A stretch of 7,501 nt of DNA from assembly GCA_030669695.1 (NCBI GenBank), contig DAOVDC010000032.1, positions 1 to 7,501 of the forward strand, given 5' to 3'. The notes under the pieces were generated by a model. That model saw nothing but the letters and a program-made list of their open reading frames with translations, was not told where the DNA came from and made no database searches. The DNA comes from Candidatus Bathyarchaeota archaeon. GTDB taxonomy: Archaea; Thermoproteota; Bathyarchaeia; Bathyarchaeales; Bathyarchaeaceae. How positions within the stretch are numbered: the stretch's first letter is position 1; each line of letters opens with the position of its first letter. Shown here one piece after another: positions 5,388-7,501 of this stretch. The position numbers and the translations under genes were made by a program.

Positions 5388-5865
5388 AAGCATAATTTGG
5401 TGTTTGAAGCAGAAAAGGGGGATAAGGATAATTGATCCGAATGAAAATTTGGTGAAAGAATACCTTAGGAAGGCAACGGGTTCCTTGAACACCACGAATG
5501 CCGCTCTTCAGATTAACGAAACTGAGTGGATTATGACAACTGCATATTATGCGAGGTACTTTGCCTTGTATGCTTTGTTGATGAAATTGGGTGTTAAATC
5601 GGAGATACATGATTGTAGCATCGCTGTCGCAAGATTGCTCGCAAGAGAGGGGATTCTAACAGAAAATCTAGCTAATGATATTTCGCAAGCTAAAGAAATG
5701 AGCGTGGAGGTTCAATATTATGTGACTAGAGAACTTGAACAGGGAAAAGTTAGAAGAAACGTTGAATCTGCACGTAAGTTTGTTTTAGAGATTGAAAAAG
5801 CAATAGAAAAAATAACAACGGAACAAATCAAATCCATTAGAAATACATTAAATCAATTCCGCTAA
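5377..5865 (+). CDS. HEPN-domain protein, probable partner (toxin-like) of the MNT protein
   Basis: A 162-aa, largely helical cytosolic protein. After a short basic N-terminus, helices begin at about 23. WIMTTAYYARYFALYALLMK (51-70) followed by LGVKSEIHD (71-79) matches the central helix pair of PF05168-type HEPN proteins, where an aYYaxfxaxxaLL pattern is followed by a Gly and a His. The helix QYYVTRELEQGKVRRNVESA (113-132), then RKFVLEIEKAIEKI, fits the closing helices. H78 is the only histidine and no arginine lies 4-6 residues before it, so the RX4-6H RNase motif of HepT-like toxins is absent. Its place after an MNT gene, overlapping by 11 nt, is the standard HEPN/MNT arrangement. Translation from TTG with a strong GGAGG suggests coupling to the MNT gene. 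Toxicity is an inference from context; it could instead be a non-catalytic regulatory or adenylylation-substrate protein. Confidence 0.75.
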   Translation: MEDRSIIWCLKQKRGIRIIDPNENLVKEYLRKATGSLNTTNAALQINETEWIMTTAYYARYFALYALLMKLGVKSEIHDCSIAVARLLAREGILTENLANDISQAKEMSVEVQYYVTRELEQGKVRRNVESARKFVLEIEKAIEKITTEQIKSIRNTLNQFR

Positions 5866-5988
5866 TTTTCCTAACGAGTCTTTCAACACGAGAAGCGTCT
5901 GCCACGTGAGTAACCTGCCTTTAGAAGGGCTAGTGTGCTAGTCGTAACTCGCCTTCTGTTCAGAAACGGCATTCAGCTAATCGTACTG
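5866..5988. other. Convergent intergenic gap with weak nested hairpin
   Basis: This gap separates the ends of the HEPN gene (+) and the aminopeptidase gene (-). It contains the inverted repeat AGAAGG (5923-5928) / CCTTCT (5952-5957), and within it GGCTAG (5928-5933) / CTAGTC (5938-5943) around a TGTG loop, one pair being G-U. No clear T-run follows on either strand, so a terminator role is only possible. Nothing else is recognisable. Confidence 0.3.
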
Positions 5989-7185
5989 TCAAGAAAGTTC
6001 GTGAATCGTCCAAAGAGCGGTACTGCTATTCCACGTCAGTTTGTATTTTTCGTCAATCAACACGTACGATGAAGACTTTCTCATGTCTCTGATCATGTCC
6101 CAATGAACAGGAGAATCATTCAACTGCGATTTGTCCCCGTCACCTAGAACATGAAGCTTATAGGCGGAGCCGAAGGCCATATGAACCGTTCCGCCGATCT
6201 TCTCGTCGAAGAGAATTTGTTTGGAAATACGTTGTATTCTTGGGTGAAGACCAAACGCAATTTCTCCTAGTTGCTTGGCACCTGCATTCTTCGTGAAAAA
6301 GTTGTCCAGATAATCTTGTCCCACTCTTGCTTCCCACTCTACGACTTTGCCTTTTTCGAATCTTAACTTGATTCCACTGACTTCGGGGCCACTTCTGTAA
6401 TATTGAGGCAGTTTAGGGAAGGTCACGACCCCTTCTACGGAGTCTTTTCGAGGGGCATTGAAAATCTCGTCTAAAGGAAAGTTTCGTTTTCCATCACTTT
6501 TAATCCATCTGTGGCCTTTAACAGGTATGAAGAGGTCTGTCTGATCTTCTTTGTCAACTAGTCTGAAAGTTTTGCATTCATCCAACACTTTTCTTTTCAG
6601 TTCATCCTGCTTCTCTGAGACAGATTGCCAAGCCTTTGCTGGTTCATCATGATCAAGTAGCATGGTTTTCCAGACATAGTCTCTGTATTCATCATAAGGC
6701 ATGCCCATATCCTGTGCATATGCTTCTGTTGGAAACAAAGTAAGGCACCACGAGATCACGAAGTTCCCTTCACTGTCAACCTCGGAAAGTATATCTTTGT
6801 AAGGTTTCACAGCGGCAGATCTCATCGAAATCCTTGATGGGTCAACGGTTGCCATCGACCTAGTGTTTGACTCACTCCTTATGAAAAGCCGCGCCGCAAT
6901 ATGATCCACTCTCTTTAACGCGGCAAGAGGCTTTGAATTCAATACAGCGCCAGAAGCCTTTGAATAAAAAGTGTGGCTTTGCCAAGAAGGGGTCATGTCG
7001 AGAAAGACGTTGCCTCCCTTCTCTAAGATTATTTCCGTAACGAGTTTTGCTAATTCATCAGCTGGAGGTTCATAGGTTATGAGTAATCTTTTTTGACCGC
7101 TTTTCCATGCTTCAGCAAAGTCAACTTCGCCCAAGGAATAGTTCACAAGGGTGTCTGCAAGCTTTTTCAAGTACGGATCTGTCAT
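5989..7185 (-). CDS. M29 family metallo-aminopeptidase (AmpS/AmpT-like)
   Basis: A cytosolic two-metal exopeptidase that removes N-terminal residues from peptides; family members form dimers with an enclosed active site. The 398-aa chain is close to the usual length of about 400-415. Family blocks visible are SLTLFPTEAYAQDMGM-like sequence (CLTLFPTEAYAQDMGM, 147-162), WIKSDGKRNFPLDEIFNAP (227-245), DSVEG (248-252), LGEIAFGLHPRIQ (306-318), ILFDEKIGGTVHMAFG (324-339) and HWDMIRDMR (361-369). The candidate metal ligands, by analogy with AmpS/AmpT, are E240, E308, H335, H361 and D363, all present, so it should be active. I start at ATG 7183-7185 because MTDPYLKKLADTLV matches the family N-terminus; an in-frame GTG at 7206 would add seven residues. 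No strong ribosome site is present. It appears to be a single-gene unit read from its own promoter. Confidence 0.93.
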   Translation of the reverse strand: MTDPYLKKLADTLVNYSLGEVDFAEAWKSGQKRLLITYEPPADELAKLVTEIILEKGGNVFLDMTPSWQSHTFYSKASGAVLNSKPLAALKRVDHIAARLFIRSESNTRSMATVDPSRISMRSAAVKPYKDILSEVDSEGNFVISWCLTLFPTEAYAQDMGMPYDEYRDYVWKTMLLDHDEPAKAWQSVSEKQDELKRKVLDECKTFRLVDKEDQTDLFIPVKGHRWIKSDGKRNFPLDEIFNAPRKDSVEGVVTFPKLPQYYRSGPEVSGIKLRFEKGKVVEWEARVGQDYLDNFFTKNAGAKQLGEIAFGLHPRIQRISKQILFDEKIGGTVHMAFGSAYKLHVLGDGDKSQLNDSPVHWDMIRDMRKSSSYVLIDEKYKLTWNSSTALWTIHELS

Positions 7186-7208
7186 ACAATTTCCATCATC
7201 TTTCACAC

Positions 7209-7218
7209 ACTTAAACTT
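7209..7218 (-). promoter_or_regulatory. Possible TATA-like element of the M29 gene
   Basis: The minus strand reads AAGTTTAAGT, centred about 28 nt before the ATG at 7185. This spacing would give a nearly leaderless transcript starting at that ATG and would exclude the GTG at 7206. The match to a TATA consensus is only moderate. Confidence 0.35.
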
Positions 7219-7277
7219 GTATGTTGCTAGAGCGTGTGGCTAAGAGATCTATTACATGAAGTGGTTTCAATCACTGC

Positions 7278-7501
7278 TTAAATATGGGCATGTTGGTTAC
7301 GTAACACGGTTGCCATTTTGTCTATGGATTCGTATTTCTCGTCACCGAGAAGTACAAAGTCTTCAAATTCACAGGTTTCTTTGGGTAACAACAAAACTCT
7401 GGAGATGACGAATAATTCCAGCATCGTCTTTCCTATGTCCAACGAAAGTATCGTCGATCTATCAGTGTTCCCAGCTACCACCCCTAACGATTGCTTCTTA
7501 T
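7278..7501 (-). CDS. C-terminal fragment of an unrecognised protein (truncated by window edge)
   Basis: An open minus-strand frame runs from the right edge to a TAA at 7278-7280 and encodes about 74 residues, ending DKMATVLRNQHAHI. The in-frame GTG at 7481 could start a 67-residue protein, but the frame stays open through KKQSLG to the window end, so a C-terminal fragment is more likely. It has a hydrophobic stretch (MLELFVISRVLLLP) and an acidic region (ETCEFEDFVLLGDEKYESID). I do not recognise a family. It lies upstream of the M29 gene on the same strand, separated by about 92 nt containing the M29 promoter candidate. Confidence 0.4.
   Translation of the reverse strand, partial: KKQSLGVVAGNTDRSTILSLDIGKTMLELFVISRVLLLPKETCEFEDFVLLGDEKYESIDKMATVLRNQHAHI

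Noticed and set aside
5923..5957. Nested inverted repeat as a terminator or small RNA
   Set aside because: The stems are only about six pairs with a G-U pair and a long bulge, and no T-run follows. It is reported only as a weak element of the gap.
7186..7206. GTG start at 7206 for the M29 aminopeptidase
   Set aside because: The seven added residues (MKDDGNC) do not resemble the family N-terminus, and ATG at 7185 fits the spacing from the TATA-like element. It remains possible because no strong ribosome site decides between them.
1..7501. tRNA, rRNA, CRISPR array, insertion sequence or integrase attachment site
   Set aside because: No cloverleaf with a conserved T-loop, no regularly spaced repeats and no transposase or integrase-like protein were seen on either strand by eye.

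Overview
The window looks like chromosomal DNA of an archaeon. It encodes a Tsr3-type (DUF367) rRNA modification enzyme and an M29 aminopeptidase. It also has AT-rich TATA-like boxes about 27 nt upstream of start codons that lack a Shine-Dalgarno sequence, alongside GGAG/AGGTG ribosome sites inside operons. Placement in the Bathyarchaeia or a related mesophilic TACK lineage is a guess from overall flavour, not something the sequence proves.

Layout. Positions 1-1990 (+) hold two overlapping housekeeping genes: nnr, a bifunctional NAD(P)H-hydrate repair enzyme cut by the left edge, and tsr3, an aminocarboxypropyltransferase acting on small-subunit rRNA. Convergent to them, 4480-1994 (-), is a tight three-gene operon for an ABC-2 type exporter: one ATPase followed by two paralogous six-helix permeases, with 8-nt and 4-nt overlaps. 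Positions 4481-4775 are a divergent regulatory region. To its right, 4776-5865 (+), is an AT-rich two-gene cassette: a winged-helix protein fused to a minimal nucleotidyltransferase (MNT), then a HEPN-domain protein. This resembles the HEPN/MNT toxin-antitoxin systems. After a 123-nt convergent gap comes an M29 metallo-aminopeptidase (-), then the C-terminal end of an unrecognised protein running off the right edge (-).

The most interesting part is the wHTH-MNT/HEPN cassette. Its promoter and start codon sit inside a 42-bp imperfect palindrome (4755-4796) made of two GGTA-N8-TACC dyads exactly 20 bp apart. The dyad centre falls on the junction just before the ATG, and a TATA-like box lies at the distance expected for a leaderless transcript. 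Because the first protein carries its own winged-helix domain, the simplest reading is a self-repressing module whose sensor/antitoxin and DNA-binding activities are fused in one chain. The HEPN partner has only one histidine and no RX4-6H RNase motif, and the MNT domain shows no obvious third carboxylate, so this is not a textbook HEPN/MNT pair. A second oddity is the ABC ATPase, whose switch (H-loop) histidine is replaced by asparagine although the catalytic Walker B glutamate is kept.
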